Source of the DNA: Mycobacteriaceae bacterium
GTDB lineage: Bacteria > Actinomycetota > Actinomycetes > Mycobacteriales > Mycobacteriaceae
DNA: 58,721 nucleotides
Direction of reading: 5' to 3'
Assembly (NCBI GenBank): GCA_029977845.1
Contig: JAPOKC010000017.1
Span: 1-58,721, forward strand
The notes beneath the pieces were generated by a model. That model saw only the letters and a list, made by a program, of their open reading frames with translations. It was not told where the DNA came from and did no database searches. The position numbers were made by a program, and so were the translations under genes. The first letter of the stretch is position 1. Each line of letters begins with the position of its first letter. This document shows, one piece after another, positions 9,477 to 17,718 of the stretch.

Positions 9477-11408
9477 CTAGACCTCGACGCGCGCCCCGAC
9501 GATCGCGGTGCGGTCCAGGGGCAGGCCGAAGTAGGCGGCGGAGTCGGTGGCGATCCGGGAGGTGGCGATGAACAAACGCTTGCGCCATCGCGGCATCGTC
9601 GGCGCCGGTCCCGGGACGAGATCGACACGGGACAGGAAATAGGACACCGCCGCCGGATCGACCGGCGGGTCGAGGCGGGCCAGTGCGGCGGGCACGTCCG
9701 GATCCTCCATGTAGCCGAAACGGGCGATGACGAACAGGATCCTGCCGTCCGGGTAGCCGAGGTCATCGACGGTGATCCGGTCGGGCTCCTCGACTCGCGG
9801 AATCGTCGGGGTCTCGATCGACAACACGATGACCCGGTCATGTAGCACCTGGTTGTGTTCGACGTTGGCGCGCAATGCCATCGGCGCCGTCTCTGCGGCC
9901 CGGTTGAGGAAGACAGCGGTCCCGGGAACACGGGCCAGGGGCGGCTGCCGGTGCACGACCTCGTCGACGAATTCGCGCAGCGGACCCTCGAGGCGGGTGC
10001 GTTCCGCCAGCGCGATCTCACTGCCGCGGCGCCAGGTCATCAGCACGGTGAAGGTGATCAGTGCGATCACCAATGGCAACCACGCCCCATACGGCAGTTT
10101 GGTGACGTTCGCGGCCAGGAATGCGGCGTCGACGCTGAGCAGGGCACCGCCGCCGATGACCACCAGCCACAGCGGCGCATGCCAGTGCGTGCGCGCGATG
10201 TAGAGGAAAAGCAATGTGGTGATCGCGATGGTTCCCGCCACCGCCATTCCGTAGGTGTAGGCCAGCGCCGTCGACGAACGGAACGAGACCACCAGCAGCA
10301 GCACCGCAACGCACAGCACACCGTTGATCCAGGGCAGGTAGATCTGGCCGACCGCAGACTCCGAGGTGTGCCGCACCCGCAGCCGCGGAAGGTAGCCCAT
10401 CTGCACCGCCTGGGAGGCCATCGAGAACGCGCCGGTGATGACGGCCTGCGAGGCGATCACCGTGGCAGCGGTGGCCAGCACGATCATCGGTATCTGCGCC
10501 CACTGCGGAACCAGCAGGAAGAACGGCGCCTCCACCATGTCGTGGTCACTGAGAAGTTCGGCGCCCTGGCCGAAGTAGTTCAATGTCAGGGCCGGAAGAA
10601 CGCCGCCGAACCAGGCCACCGTGATGGCGCGGCGACCGAAGTGACCCATGTCGGCGTACAACGCCTCCGCGCCGGTTACCGCAAGCACGATGCCGGCCAG
10701 TGAGTAGAAGGCAGCCGACGGATACTGCACGACGAAGTCGAACGCGTATACCGGCGACAGGGCCCGCAGGATCTGCGGATGCATCACGATCCCTCGCACC
10801 CCGAGCAGCGCGATGGCGATGAACCACACCACCATCACCGGCCCGAAGAAGCGGCCGACCATATCGGTTCCCTTGCGCTGCAAGGCGAACAGCGCCGCGA
10901 TGACCGCCAGGGTGATCGGGATGACGAGATCTCCGAAGTCCCGCCCCAGCACCTTCATCCCCTCCACCGCCGACAGCACGGAGATGGCGGGGGTGATCAT
11001 GCTGTCGCCGAAGAACAGCGCGACACCGAGTATTCCGACACCGGTCAGCACCGCGACGGTGCGCGGGCTGCCCTCGCCGTACCGGCGCAGCAGGGCGACC
11101 AGGGCCATCACACCGCCCTCGCCGTCGTTGTCGACCCGCATCACCAGCAGGACATAGGTCAGCGTGACGATGGCCATCACCGACCAGAAGATCAGCGACA
11201 CCACACCGTAGACATGAAGCAGGCCCATGGACATCGGGTGCGGGCCGGCGGGGTGGAAGAGCGTCTGCATGCTGTAGAGCGGGCTGGTCCCGATGTCCCC
11301 GAACACCACTCCGAGGGCCGCCAGGACCGCTCCCGCCCGCAGGGGCGTACCCCCGGCATGCCCGGGTGCCGTCGTCTCGGCGTCCGACGACGACACCCGG
11401 GTGCTCAC
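9477..11408 (-). CDS. kup: Kup potassium uptake transporter
   Basis: This is a KUP/HAK/KT-family membrane protein of about 643 residues. GVVFGDIGTSPLYSMQTLF at the N-terminus is the family signature, and about twelve hydrophobic segments follow with conserved GGVMALVALLRR, FGDSMITPAISVLSAVEG and ALTLNYFGQGAELL. The last 180 residues form the soluble domain. It takes up K+ with H+. GTG at 11408 is preferred: a TACGAT box lies eight bases before it, giving a nearly leaderless transcript. A TTG at 11468 is an alternative that would add 20 unremarkable residues. Confidence 0.93.
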   Translation of the reverse strand: MSTRVSSSDAETTAPGHAGGTPLRAGAVLAALGVVFGDIGTSPLYSMQTLFHPAGPHPMSMGLLHVYGVVSLIFWSVMAIVTLTYVLLVMRVDNDGEGGVMALVALLRRYGEGSPRTVAVLTGVGILGVALFFGDSMITPAISVLSAVEGMKVLGRDFGDLVIPITLAVIAALFALQRKGTDMVGRFFGPVMVVWFIAIALLGVRGIVMHPQILRALSPVYAFDFVVQYPSAAFYSLAGIVLAVTGAEALYADMGHFGRRAITVAWFGGVLPALTLNYFGQGAELLSDHDMVEAPFFLLVPQWAQIPMIVLATAATVIASQAVITGAFSMASQAVQMGYLPRLRVRHTSESAVGQIYLPWINGVLCVAVLLLVVSFRSSTALAYTYGMAVAGTIAITTLLFLYIARTHWHAPLWLVVIGGGALLSVDAAFLAANVTKLPYGAWLPLVIALITFTVLMTWRRGSEIALAERTRLEGPLREFVDEVVHRQPPLARVPGTAVFLNRAAETAPMALRANVEHNQVLHDRVIVLSIETPTIPRVEEPDRITVDDLGYPDGRILFVIARFGYMEDPDVPAALARLDPPVDPAAVSYFLSRVDLVPGPAPTMPRWRKRLFIATSRIATDSAAYFGLPLDRTAIVGARVEV

Positions 11409-11495
11409 GGGTGAAGATCGTATTCCCGACAATTCGATCGCCGCAGGGCTTAAGTTCAAAGCGGTCAAGGCAGATCAGCGACGAAGGAGACCGAA

Positions 11496-11954
11496 GTGCG
11501 CAGGTGGTGGGCGGTAGTGGCCGGCGCGACGCTGGCGCCGGTGGCTCTGGCCGTGGCGCCGGCGGCCAATGCCGGGCTGATGAGCGGCAACTACAGTGCC
11601 TTCGTCGACGGTCGTTATGACTTCCACACCTGGAACTGGGGTGTCTCGGCCTGCCAGTGGCCGGACGCGGTCGGTCAGTGCGCCCGGATCTCGGCGAACC
11701 CGATGCCGATCGGCCGGGCCGACGCCTGGTACAGCAAGGCCTATCTGAACAACGACACCTACACGCTGACCGTCGACGTGCCCGACGGTCTGCGGTGCGG
11801 CAACATCTACTACGGCCCGATCATCGCCACCCATGACGTCTACACGTTCAACGCCGTGACCCTGGCCGGAAAGCTGGATTCCAGCTCCGACGTCGGCTGC
11901 GACGGCGCTCCGGGCGGAACCATCACCTATCCGTTCAGACTGGTGCGGCTGTAG
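11496..11954 (+). CDS. Secreted protein of unknown function
   Basis: This 152-residue protein has a clear Sec signal peptide (MRRWWAVVAGATLAPVALA, cleavage near AANA-G). The mature part is rich in Trp, Tyr and Asn, with cysteines in VSACQW, VGQCAR, LRCGN and DVGCDG that could make two disulfides. I do not recognise a domain. The GTG start has a good ribosome site (AAGGAGA, about 6 bases upstream). It is divergent from kup and convergent with the rhomboid gene, whose stop lies one base beyond its own. Confidence 0.8.
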   Translation: MRRWWAVVAGATLAPVALAVAPAANAGLMSGNYSAFVDGRYDFHTWNWGVSACQWPDAVGQCARISANPMPIGRADAWYSKAYLNNDTYTLTVDVPDGLRCGNIYYGPIIATHDVYTFNAVTLAGKLDSSSDVGCDGAPGGTITYPFRLVRL

Positions 11955-11955
11955 C

Positions 11956-12801
11956 TCAACCCGCCAGAGTGCTTGTCTGCCAAGCGATCAGCACCACGAA
12001 CAGCACCAGCATCCCGATCGTCGCGCTCGCCTCGACCACGGCGCGTCGCGGTGGCGGGGCATAGACATAGGCCACCGTGAGCACACCGCCGGTGATCAGC
12101 CCGCCGATATGTCCCTGCCAGCTGACACCCGGGAAGGTGAAGGTGATCATCAGGTTGATCACGATCAGCACGACCAGCCCGCGGATGTCGAGGTTCAATC
12201 GCTTCGACGCCACCAGGGTGGCCGCGAAGAGACCGAAGATGGCGCCGGAGGCGCCCGCAGTCTCCGCGTTCGGTGGCGAGAGCAGATAGACCAGCACCGA
12301 GCCGCCGAGTGCGCTCAGCCCGTAGAGGGCGGTGAACCTGGCCCGGCCGAGGTGCTCCTCCAGCGACGGCCCCAGCACGTACAGCGCGTACATGTTGAAC
12401 AGGATGTGCACGATCCCGTAGTGCACGAAGGCCGAGGTGATCAGCCGGTAGTACTCACCGTCGCGGGCCACCGCCCACGGCATCAGGGCCAGTCTCTCCG
12501 GCAGGCCCGGCACCAGCGCCTGCAGGACGAAGACCGCGATGTTCATGGCGATCAGGGTGTAGCTGACCACCGGGACCGGGCCGGTCCGGCGGCGTGTGCG
12601 GGCCGGCGCGATCACCCTCTGGGCGGACTGATGCACACAGTCCACGCACTGCTGACCCACCGCGGCGCTGACCATGCACTCCGGGCAGACCGGACGCCCG
12701 CACCGGTTACAGCTGACGAAGGTCACCCGATCGGGATGTCGGTAGCACGACGGGGCACGCTGCGGCATCGATGGCGGGGGCGGTGGATAGGGAGTGCTCA
12801 T
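11956..12801 (-). CDS. Rhomboid-family intramembrane serine protease with N-terminal zinc ribbon
   Basis: This is a 281-residue protein. A proline-rich start is followed by a B-box-like zinc-binding region (C19, H22, C31, C34, C39, C42, C52, C55), then six or seven membrane segments of a rhomboid. The catalytic serine is S185 in GASGAIFG and the histidine is H231 in WQGHIGG; HxxxN in VHILFNMYAL is also present. It would cleave membrane-protein segments. The fusion matches the Rv0110-like actinobacterial group (family knowledge). I chose ATG at 12801; the longer frame upstream reads as arginine-rich noise over another gene. Confidence 0.92.
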   Translation of the reverse strand: MSTPYPPPPPSMPQRAPSCYRHPDRVTFVSCNRCGRPVCPECMVSAAVGQQCVDCVHQSAQRVIAPARTRRRTGPVPVVSYTLIAMNIAVFVLQALVPGLPERLALMPWAVARDGEYYRLITSAFVHYGIVHILFNMYALYVLGPSLEEHLGRARFTALYGLSALGGSVLVYLLSPPNAETAGASGAIFGLFAATLVASKRLNLDIRGLVVLIVINLMITFTFPGVSWQGHIGGLITGGVLTVAYVYAPPPRRAVVEASATIGMLVLFVVLIAWQTSTLAG

Positions 12802-12833
12802 GTCCGCACCGACGATACTGCCCCGGGATCGTG

Positions 12834-13184
12834 CTAGGCCTCCAGCCGGGCACGGACCTCGGCCAGACGCCGCCGCAGATCCGCTTCGGTGATGACGCCG
12901 CGGGCCAGCAGCGAATGCGCGAGGCTGACCAGTTGGCTTTCCGGAAAGGGAAGTTCGGCGTAGTGGGAGGCCGATAACGCGTCCTCCTCGTCGCGGCGCT
13001 GTTTGAAATCCAAGCGCGGTTCCTCCTCGGCGGCGCAGCAGCGGTCCAGAACGTCGCACAGGCCGTCCAGGCTGGTCTTCCAGGGCGGCAACGGATTCTC
13101 GACGCCGTACTTCGCGCTCATCAGCGGCCAGGTGTGATTGCGCCGCACGATCTCGTCGAGGACGACGAACTCCTCGGTGCTCAC
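12834..13184 (-). CDS. Nitrile hydratase accessory / activator-like protein
   Basis: This small protein of 116 residues follows the nitrile-hydratase alpha subunit, with its GTG overlapping the alpha TGA as GTGA. It has the pattern of NHase activators and short beta-like proteins: RNHTWPLMSAKYG, then PPWKTSLDGLCDVLD, and a helical C-terminus. In known systems such a protein delivers the metal to the alpha subunit or forms part of the complex (family knowledge). It has a Cys-Cys pair (DRCCAAEEE) that could handle metal. Its position makes an accessory role likely. Confidence 0.75.
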   Translation of the reverse strand: MSTEEFVVLDEIVRRNHTWPLMSAKYGVENPLPPWKTSLDGLCDVLDRCCAAEEEPRLDFKQRRDEEDALSASHYAELPFPESQLVSLAHSLLARGVITEADLRRRLAEVRARLEA

Positions 13185-13879
13185 TGCTCGATCGGCCTGA
13201 CGGCGGGGCGCACCAGGGTGGTCACGTTGGTGGTGACCCCTGGTCTCGGAAGCGCCACTCCGATCAGACAGTCCCGGGTGAGGATCTCGGCCAGTTGATC
13301 CTCGTTCCAGCCCTCGGTGCCCTCCGGTCGCAGCGGCATGACCATGAACCGGTGCTTCTGGTTGGAGTCCTCAACTCTGACCTCGACCCCCTCGGGCAGT
13401 TCCAGGCCGAACTCGGAGAGCACCTGACGCGGCCAGCGCACGATACGGCGGCGGTAGTTCGGGGTGCGGTACCACTCCGGCGAGTTGCCCAGGATGGGCC
13501 GCGGGTAGCAGGAGCACAACGCGCAGACGATCACGTGATGCACCGTCGGGGTGTCCTCGAGGACTTTGAAAGCCGTGAAGTCGCTGGGGGTGCCGAATCC
13601 GGTCGGGTCCAGCCAGTCAACGCCGACCGCTTCGGACGCCGCGACCGCATCGGTGAGCACCAGTTTCTTGAACTCGGGGTCGAGCCAGGCTTTCGCGACC
13701 AGACGGGCAGCCGGTGTGGGGCCGATCTGTTCGGCGTACTCGGTGAACACTCGATGCTCGGCTGCGGTGAAAAGTCCCTTCTCGATGCACAATTCGCGCA
13801 GCGCGATCTCCAGCACCTCGAAGTCGGTGATCTCCTCGACCATCGGTTTCACGGTCCGGCTGTGGTCGTGTTCAGACAT
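13181..13879 (-). CDS. Nitrile hydratase / thiocyanate hydrolase-like alpha (metal) subunit
   Basis: This 232-residue protein carries the metal site HHVIVCALCSCYPRPILG: C119, C122, S123 and C124 would bind a non-corrin Co or Fe ion, two of them as oxidised cysteines. Known Co enzymes read CTLCSC-Y and Fe enzymes CSLCSC-T; here alanine replaces T/S, while the following Tyr resembles Co types. WYRTPNYRRRIVRWPRQVL and the C-terminal DCLIGVALP are also typical. It would hydrate nitriles to amides, or a related small substrate such as thiocyanate. Its ATG overlaps the beta gene's stop by eight bases. No amidase gene is nearby. Confidence 0.88.
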   Translation of the reverse strand: MSEHDHSRTVKPMVEEITDFEVLEIALRELCIEKGLFTAAEHRVFTEYAEQIGPTPAARLVAKAWLDPEFKKLVLTDAVAASEAVGVDWLDPTGFGTPSDFTAFKVLEDTPTVHHVIVCALCSCYPRPILGNSPEWYRTPNYRRRIVRWPRQVLSEFGLELPEGVEVRVEDSNQKHRFMVMPLRPEGTEGWNEDQLAEILTRDCLIGVALPRPGVTTNVTTLVRPAVRPIEQ

Positions 13880-14714
13880 CGGCAGCCTCCAGCCAGCGTT
13901 CGGGGATCTCCGTCTGCAGGGTGTCGTTCTTCGGGCCGGTGTAGTTGTCCCACAGTTCGGACTGGTTGAACCGGACGATGTACATCCACTCCGGTTTGGC
14001 GTCCTCGCGATCCCAGGTCTCATCCTCGGGCGCCGGCGTCTCGTAGGTCACTTCTGCGATGACACCCGCGGCGCCGCGACAGTACTCCGGCGTGCGGGTG
14101 TAGAACATCGCCGGCAGTTCGCGCACCCGCACCCGGTCTCCCGCCTTGAACTTCGCCGGTCCCGCCTGCCCTTCGAAGCGATTCGGGTCGCCCTTACCCA
14201 TCGCCTCGATGTGGTGCGCATTGCGCTTGACCTTGGAGCCGTCGCCCTCGAACTTCGGCTCGGCTTGCGGGCGGCGTCCGTTCAGCCCGCCGGCGTAGCG
14301 CTGCGCGACCTCGGCGAGCCGATCGGTCAACTCGCCCCAGGAGAGGTAACCCTTCTCGATCAGCAACCGGCCCACCGACCACAGCCATCGGCTGTAGTAC
14401 GGCAGACCCAGATAGATCGCCCGGCCCACGTCGACGTTGGCCAGCCGGCGCCGCTCCTCGGAAACCCAGATCCCCCGCCAGCCGAGAACCTCGCAGAGCA
14501 CGTAGGTCATCAGTTCCCACTGTTCTTCTTCCTTGTTCTCGTACAGATGCGGGAAGTCGAGTTCGCCGCCGACGTCATGGCTCGTCTTCATGTAGGCCAG
14601 CCAGTGCTCGTGACTGACCTCATCCGGCGACGGCCACTCCGGGATCTCGGGGTAAGTCGTCTTGAGCCGGGAGACCAGCGCCAGCTGGGCGGCACGTTCG
14701 GCGGCTGTGGTCAT
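13872..14714 (-). CDS. Nitrile hydratase / thiocyanate hydrolase-like beta subunit
   Basis: This 280-residue protein is the first gene of the three-gene operon. The N-terminal half contains SHDVGGELDFP (residues 45-55), the counterpart of the HDVGG hallmark of NHase beta chains. The C-terminal half has the SH3-like part FKAGDRVRVRELPAMFYTRTP. In thiocyanate hydrolase these halves are separate subunits; here they are fused, as in ordinary NHase. I chose ATG at 14714 with ribosome site GGAAAGG about seven bases upstream; a longer frame would cross the likely promoter. Confidence 0.85.
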   Translation of the reverse strand: MTTAAERAAQLALVSRLKTTYPEIPEWPSPDEVSHEHWLAYMKTSHDVGGELDFPHLYENKEEEQWELMTYVLCEVLGWRGIWVSEERRRLANVDVGRAIYLGLPYYSRWLWSVGRLLIEKGYLSWGELTDRLAEVAQRYAGGLNGRRPQAEPKFEGDGSKVKRNAHHIEAMGKGDPNRFEGQAGPAKFKAGDRVRVRELPAMFYTRTPEYCRGAAGVIAEVTYETPAPEDETWDREDAKPEWMYIVRFNQSELWDNYTGPKNDTLQTEIPERWLEAADV

Positions 14715-14987
14715 GGGCGCCTTTCCGAGGTGTATTCGGGCCGACGCTAACACCGCGGAACGTGCCGTTCGCCGGATTCCGGCGGGATCTCGCGGCCGTT
14801 GACTACGGAATCCGTTGTATTTTGTGTCAGTGTCTGCCATATATGACCTGGTCAAGTCTGCAAAAATGACTCTTGACAAGCATAAATAGGAATTTGCTGT
14901 GGCCACTGGAAGTCCAACGGAATCAGTAGTAAGTTCAGCCCTGGGTTGAGTTCACAGCCGCTCTAATCGATCGGGATGGAGGGCATC
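14715..14987. promoter_or_regulatory. Divergent control region between nitrile hydratase operon and STAS gene
   Basis: This 273-bp region is notably AT-richer than its flanks around 14810-14905. On the minus strand TAGCGT (14744-14749) is a TANNNT box suited to the nitrile hydratase operon. On the plus strand TAAGTT (14930-14935) could serve the STAS gene. A consensus TTGACA at 14873-14878 has no good partner at the right distance. No gene or hairpin is evident. Confidence 0.35.
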
Positions 14988-15386
14988 ATGCTTGTCGCGA
15001 ACAACACCCGGCGGCGCGGGGCAGATCCGGTGCGAGCGCAAGAACTCAGTGATCGCACGGTCCTGATCACCGTGACCGGGGGCATCGACGCGTCCAGTGC
15101 GCCCGATCTGTGCGAGCGGATCCAACGGCAGGCCACCGGCTACCGGCAAGTGGTCCTGGACCTCTCCGAGGTGGACTTCTTCGGCACCGCCGGTTATTCG
15201 CTGCTGCACCGGATGCATGTCCGCTGCGCCGGCGCGGCCATCGACTGGGTTCTGGTGACCGGCCGTGAGGTCCAACGCCTGCTGCGGGTCTGCGATCCGG
15301 ACGGAATACTGCCGACCGCAGCCAACATCGTCTCGGCGGTGGCCACACTGGCCCGGATCACCCAGTTGCGCAACGGGCTCAGATAA
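14988..15386 (+). CDS. STAS-domain anti-sigma factor antagonist
   Basis: This is a single STAS domain of about 132 residues. The core reads VVLDLSEVDFFGTAGYSLLHRMH, where family members have D-x-S/T-G; here the phosphorylatable residue would be the Thr of GTAG. Such proteins bind anti-sigma kinases of the RsbW type and free a sigma factor, often SigF in mycobacteria (family knowledge). I chose the second ATG because GGAGGG lies four to five bases before it; a start twelve bases upstream is also possible. No partner kinase gene is in the window. Confidence 0.85.
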   Translation: MLVANNTRRRGADPVRAQELSDRTVLITVTGGIDASSAPDLCERIQRQATGYRQVVLDLSEVDFFGTAGYSLLHRMHVRCAGAAIDWVLVTGREVQRLLRVCDPDGILPTAANIVSAVATLARITQLRNGLR

Positions 15387-15413
15387 CCGACTCCCGCCCG
15401 ATCAGTGGTTGGC

Positions 15414-15419
15414 TATCCT
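15414..15419 (+). promoter_or_regulatory. -10 element (TATCCT) of the VOC gene, leaderless
   Basis: TATCCT is followed by six bases and then the ATG, the exact geometry for a transcript beginning at the A of the start codon. This fixes the VOC start. Confidence 0.55.
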
Positions 15420-15425
15420 GCGACG

Positions 15426-15836
15426 ATGGCCATTGAAATGCTCGCCCCCGCAGTCGAGATCGGTGTCGTCACCACCAACCTGGAGGCCATGGTCGGCTTC
15501 TACGAGGGCTTCCTGGGACTGCCCTATCAGGGTGATCTCGACTTCCCCGGCGGCACGATGAAGCGCTATGCGCTGGGCAAGAACGTGCTCAAGCTCATCA
15601 CCCTCGACGAGCCGCCGGCCGCGCCGGCCGTACCCGGCGGAGGCCCGGCACAGGCCGGCATCCGCTACATCACGATCATGGTTCCCAGCGTGACCAAGGC
15701 GGCCCAGCAGGTCGCCGACGCGGGCTACCAGATCCCGCAGGCCCTCGCCGAGTTCGCCCCTGTTCCGGGCATGGGCTGGATGTTCGTCGCCGACCCGGAC
15801 GGTAACTGGATAGAACTGGTCGGCCCGTTAGCCTGA
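15426..15836 (+). CDS. VOC family (glyoxalase/bleomycin-resistance fold) protein
   Basis: This 136-residue protein has paired beta-alpha-beta-beta-beta modules: EIGVVTTNLEAMVGFYEGFLGLPY at the N-terminus (quoted loosely as two adjoining parts) and MGWMFVADPDGNWIELVGP at the C-terminus, with the terminal Glu a likely metal ligand. It may be a lyase, dioxygenase or isomerase; the family is too broad for a reaction. A leaderless promoter precedes it. The nitrobindin-like gene follows after five bases. Confidence 0.85.
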   Translation: MAIEMLAPAVEIGVVTTNLEAMVGFYEGFLGLPYQGDLDFPGGTMKRYALGKNVLKLITLDEPPAAPAVPGGGPAQAGIRYITIMVPSVTKAAQQVADAGYQIPQALAEFAPVPGMGWMFVADPDGNWIELVGPLA

Positions 15837-15841
15837 CTGCC

Positions 15842-16321
15842 GTGCCCGAACTGCATCCCGCCGTCGCGGTCCTCGCCCCACTGCTCGGGACCTGGGCGGG
15901 ACGCGGGTCCGGCGACTACCCCACCATCGAGGATTTCGACTATCTCGAGGAAGTGACCTTCGGCCACGTCGGTAAGCCGTTTCTGAGCTACGCCCAACGC
16001 ACCCGGGGACCCGACGGTGCGCCCATGCACGCCGAAACCGGTTACCTGCGGGTGCCCGCCGCCGGCCGCGTCGAACTGGTGCTGGCCCAGCCCAGCGGCA
16101 TCACCGAGATCGACGAGGGGACCGTCGCCGTCGACGGCGACGCCCTGGTCATCGAACTCGTCTCGGAGTCGGTCGGACGCACCAGTTCGGCCAAGGAGGT
16201 CCTCTCGGTGTCCCGTTCGATCCGCGTCGAGGGCGACGATCTCACCTACACGCTGTCCATGGGCGCGATGGGCCTTCCACTGCAGCATCACCTGACGGCG
16301 ACTCTGCACCGGCAGTCGTGA
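15842..16321 (+). CDS. Nitrobindin-like heme-binding beta-barrel protein
   Basis: This 159-residue protein begins HPAVAVLAPLLGTWAGRGSG, with the G-x-W-x-G-x-G motif (G16-W18-G20-G22) that marks the THAP4/nitrobindin barrel. C-terminal histidines in LQHHLTATLHR (H149/H150/H156) include the expected proximal heme ligand. Mycobacterial relatives (Rv2717c group) bind ferric heme and isomerise peroxynitrite (family knowledge). The GTG start lies seven bases after a second TANNNT box (TAGCCT at 15829-15834), so it may also be made from its own leaderless mRNA. Its stop overlaps the next gene's GTG. Confidence 0.85.
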   Translation: MPELHPAVAVLAPLLGTWAGRGSGDYPTIEDFDYLEEVTFGHVGKPFLSYAQRTRGPDGAPMHAETGYLRVPAAGRVELVLAQPSGITEIDEGTVAVDGDALVIELVSESVGRTSSAKEVLSVSRSIRVEGDDLTYTLSMGAMGLPLQHHLTATLHRQS

Positions 16322-17550
16322 CCGACGGAAGGATCCGGGTTCCGGCCGACCTGGATTCGGTCACGGCGATCGGTCCCGAGGTCGCCGGGGTGATCGACGG
16401 CCGATCCGTCGAACGGATCTGGGACGCCGCGCGGCACTGGTACTCCGCCGGGATGCAGCCCGCCATCCAGTTGTGTCTGCGCTACGACGGACAGGTGGTG
16501 CTCAACCGGGCGATCGGCCACTCCTGGGGGAACGCTCCGTCCGATCCGGTTGGCGCCGAACGGATTCCGGTGAGCACCCAGACCCCGTTCTGCGTCTATT
16601 CGGCGGCCAAGGCGATCAGCACGACGGTGGTCCACATGCTCGTCGAACGCGGATCGTTCTCCCTCGACGATCGGGTCTGCGACTACCTGCCCGGCTATAC
16701 CAGCCACGGCAAGCACCGCACCACCATCCGGCATGTGATGACACACAGCGCGGGGGTGCCGTTCCCGAACGGACCGCGGACGGATTTGCGGCGGATGAAC
16801 GACAGTGAGTACGCCCGCGAGCAACTGGCCGAACTCAAACCGATCCACCGTCCCGGGCTGGTGCACATCTACCACGGCCTCACCTGGGGCCCGCTGATCC
16901 GGGAGATCGTCTCGGCCGCCACCGGCCGCGACATCCGCGAGATCCTGGCCACCGAGATCCTCGACCCCCTCGGCTTCCGGTGGACCAATTACGGGGTCAC
17001 CGAGGCGGATGTCGCACTGGTGGCGCCCAGCCATGTGACCGGCAAGCCGCTTCCGGCGCCGGCCGCCGCCGCATTGCGGATGGCGTTGGGCGGTTCGATG
17101 CAGCAGATCATCCCGTTCTCCAACACCCCGACATTTCTCACCGGTGTGGTGCCGTCATCGAACACGGTGTCCAACGCCGACGAACTCTCCCGATTCGCCG
17201 AACTGCTGCGCCGCGGCGGTGAGCTCGACGGTGTCCGGGTGATGCGGACCGAGACACTGGCGGCTGCGACCACCCAGTGCCGGCGGTTGCGGCCCGATGT
17301 CGCGACCGGCCTGATGCCGATCCGATGGGGAACGGGATACATGCTGGGCTCCACACGATTCGGTCCGTTCGGCCGCAACGCTCCGGCCGCGTTCGGGCAC
17401 ACCGGTCTGACCAATGTGGCGATCTGGGCCGATCCGCAGCGGCGTCTGGCCGCCGGCCTGGTGTCAAGCGGTAAACCCGGCGGGCATCCCGAAGCCCGCC
17501 GCTACACCGAACTGCTGGACCGGATCACCGCGGAGATCCCACGCGGGTGA
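16318..17550 (+). CDS. Serine hydrolase of the beta-lactamase/esterase (class C-like) family
   Basis: This 410-residue protein has the penicillin-binding fold. The nucleophile motif is S95-A-A-K98 (FCVYSAAKAISTT), a Tyr motif Y185-H-G lies in LVHIYHGLTW, and a late HTGLTN replaces the K-T/S-G box. Mycobacterial LipE/EstB-like proteins share this pattern and hydrolyse short esters or lipids. No signal peptide is visible. The GTG overlaps the nitrobindin stop (GTGA), so it is translated with that gene. Confidence 0.87.
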   Translation: MTDGRIRVPADLDSVTAIGPEVAGVIDGRSVERIWDAARHWYSAGMQPAIQLCLRYDGQVVLNRAIGHSWGNAPSDPVGAERIPVSTQTPFCVYSAAKAISTTVVHMLVERGSFSLDDRVCDYLPGYTSHGKHRTTIRHVMTHSAGVPFPNGPRTDLRRMNDSEYAREQLAELKPIHRPGLVHIYHGLTWGPLIREIVSAATGRDIREILATEILDPLGFRWTNYGVTEADVALVAPSHVTGKPLPAPAAAALRMALGGSMQQIIPFSNTPTFLTGVVPSSNTVSNADELSRFAELLRRGGELDGVRVMRTETLAAATTQCRRLRPDVATGLMPIRWGTGYMLGSTRFGPFGRNAPAAFGHTGLTNVAIWADPQRRLAAGLVSSGKPGGHPEARRYTELLDRITAEIPRG

Positions 17551-17551
17551 A

Positions 17552-17580
17552 TTGTGGCCGACGCCGCGGCGGTTTAACGT
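17552..17580 (+). promoter_or_regulatory. Complete promoter for a leaderless small gene
   Basis: TTGTGG (17552-17557), a 17-base spacer, and TAACGT (17575-17580) make a good SigA-type promoter. Exactly six bases later comes the ATG of a 43-codon frame, so transcription should begin on that ATG. It starts two bases after the serine-hydrolase stop and points against the ESX-like operon. Confidence 0.55.
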
Positions 17581-17586
17581 GTGGCC

Positions 17587-17718
17587 ATGACGGAGTCGAT
17601 GCTGCAACAACAACTCGACGAGGTCCGGATGCTTGCACAGCGGGCCCGGGAACTGTTCGGGCACAACCTCATCGAACCGCCCACGCTAGAGGTCCGGACG
17701 CAGCCGGTGGCCGAATAG
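17587..17718 (+). CDS. Possible 43-residue leaderless small protein
   Basis: The frame opens ATG right after a complete promoter and encodes MTESMLQQQLDEVRMLAQRA followed by RELFGHNLIEPPTLEV and a short tail. The N-terminal 28 residues look like one amphipathic helix, heptad-like, with no Pro or Gly, and third codon positions are mostly G/C. The last 33 bases overlap the 3' end of the opposing gene. I do not recognise it. If not translated, the promoter still predicts an antisense RNA into the opposing operon's 3' end. Moderate confidence in transcription, lower in protein. Confidence 0.45.
   Translation: MTESMLQQQLDEVRMLAQRARELFGHNLIEPPTLEVRTQPVAE

Noticed and set aside
14873..14878. Consensus TTGACA as a -35 box
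   Set aside because: No TANNNT box lies 16-18 bases downstream, so it was not called a promoter.
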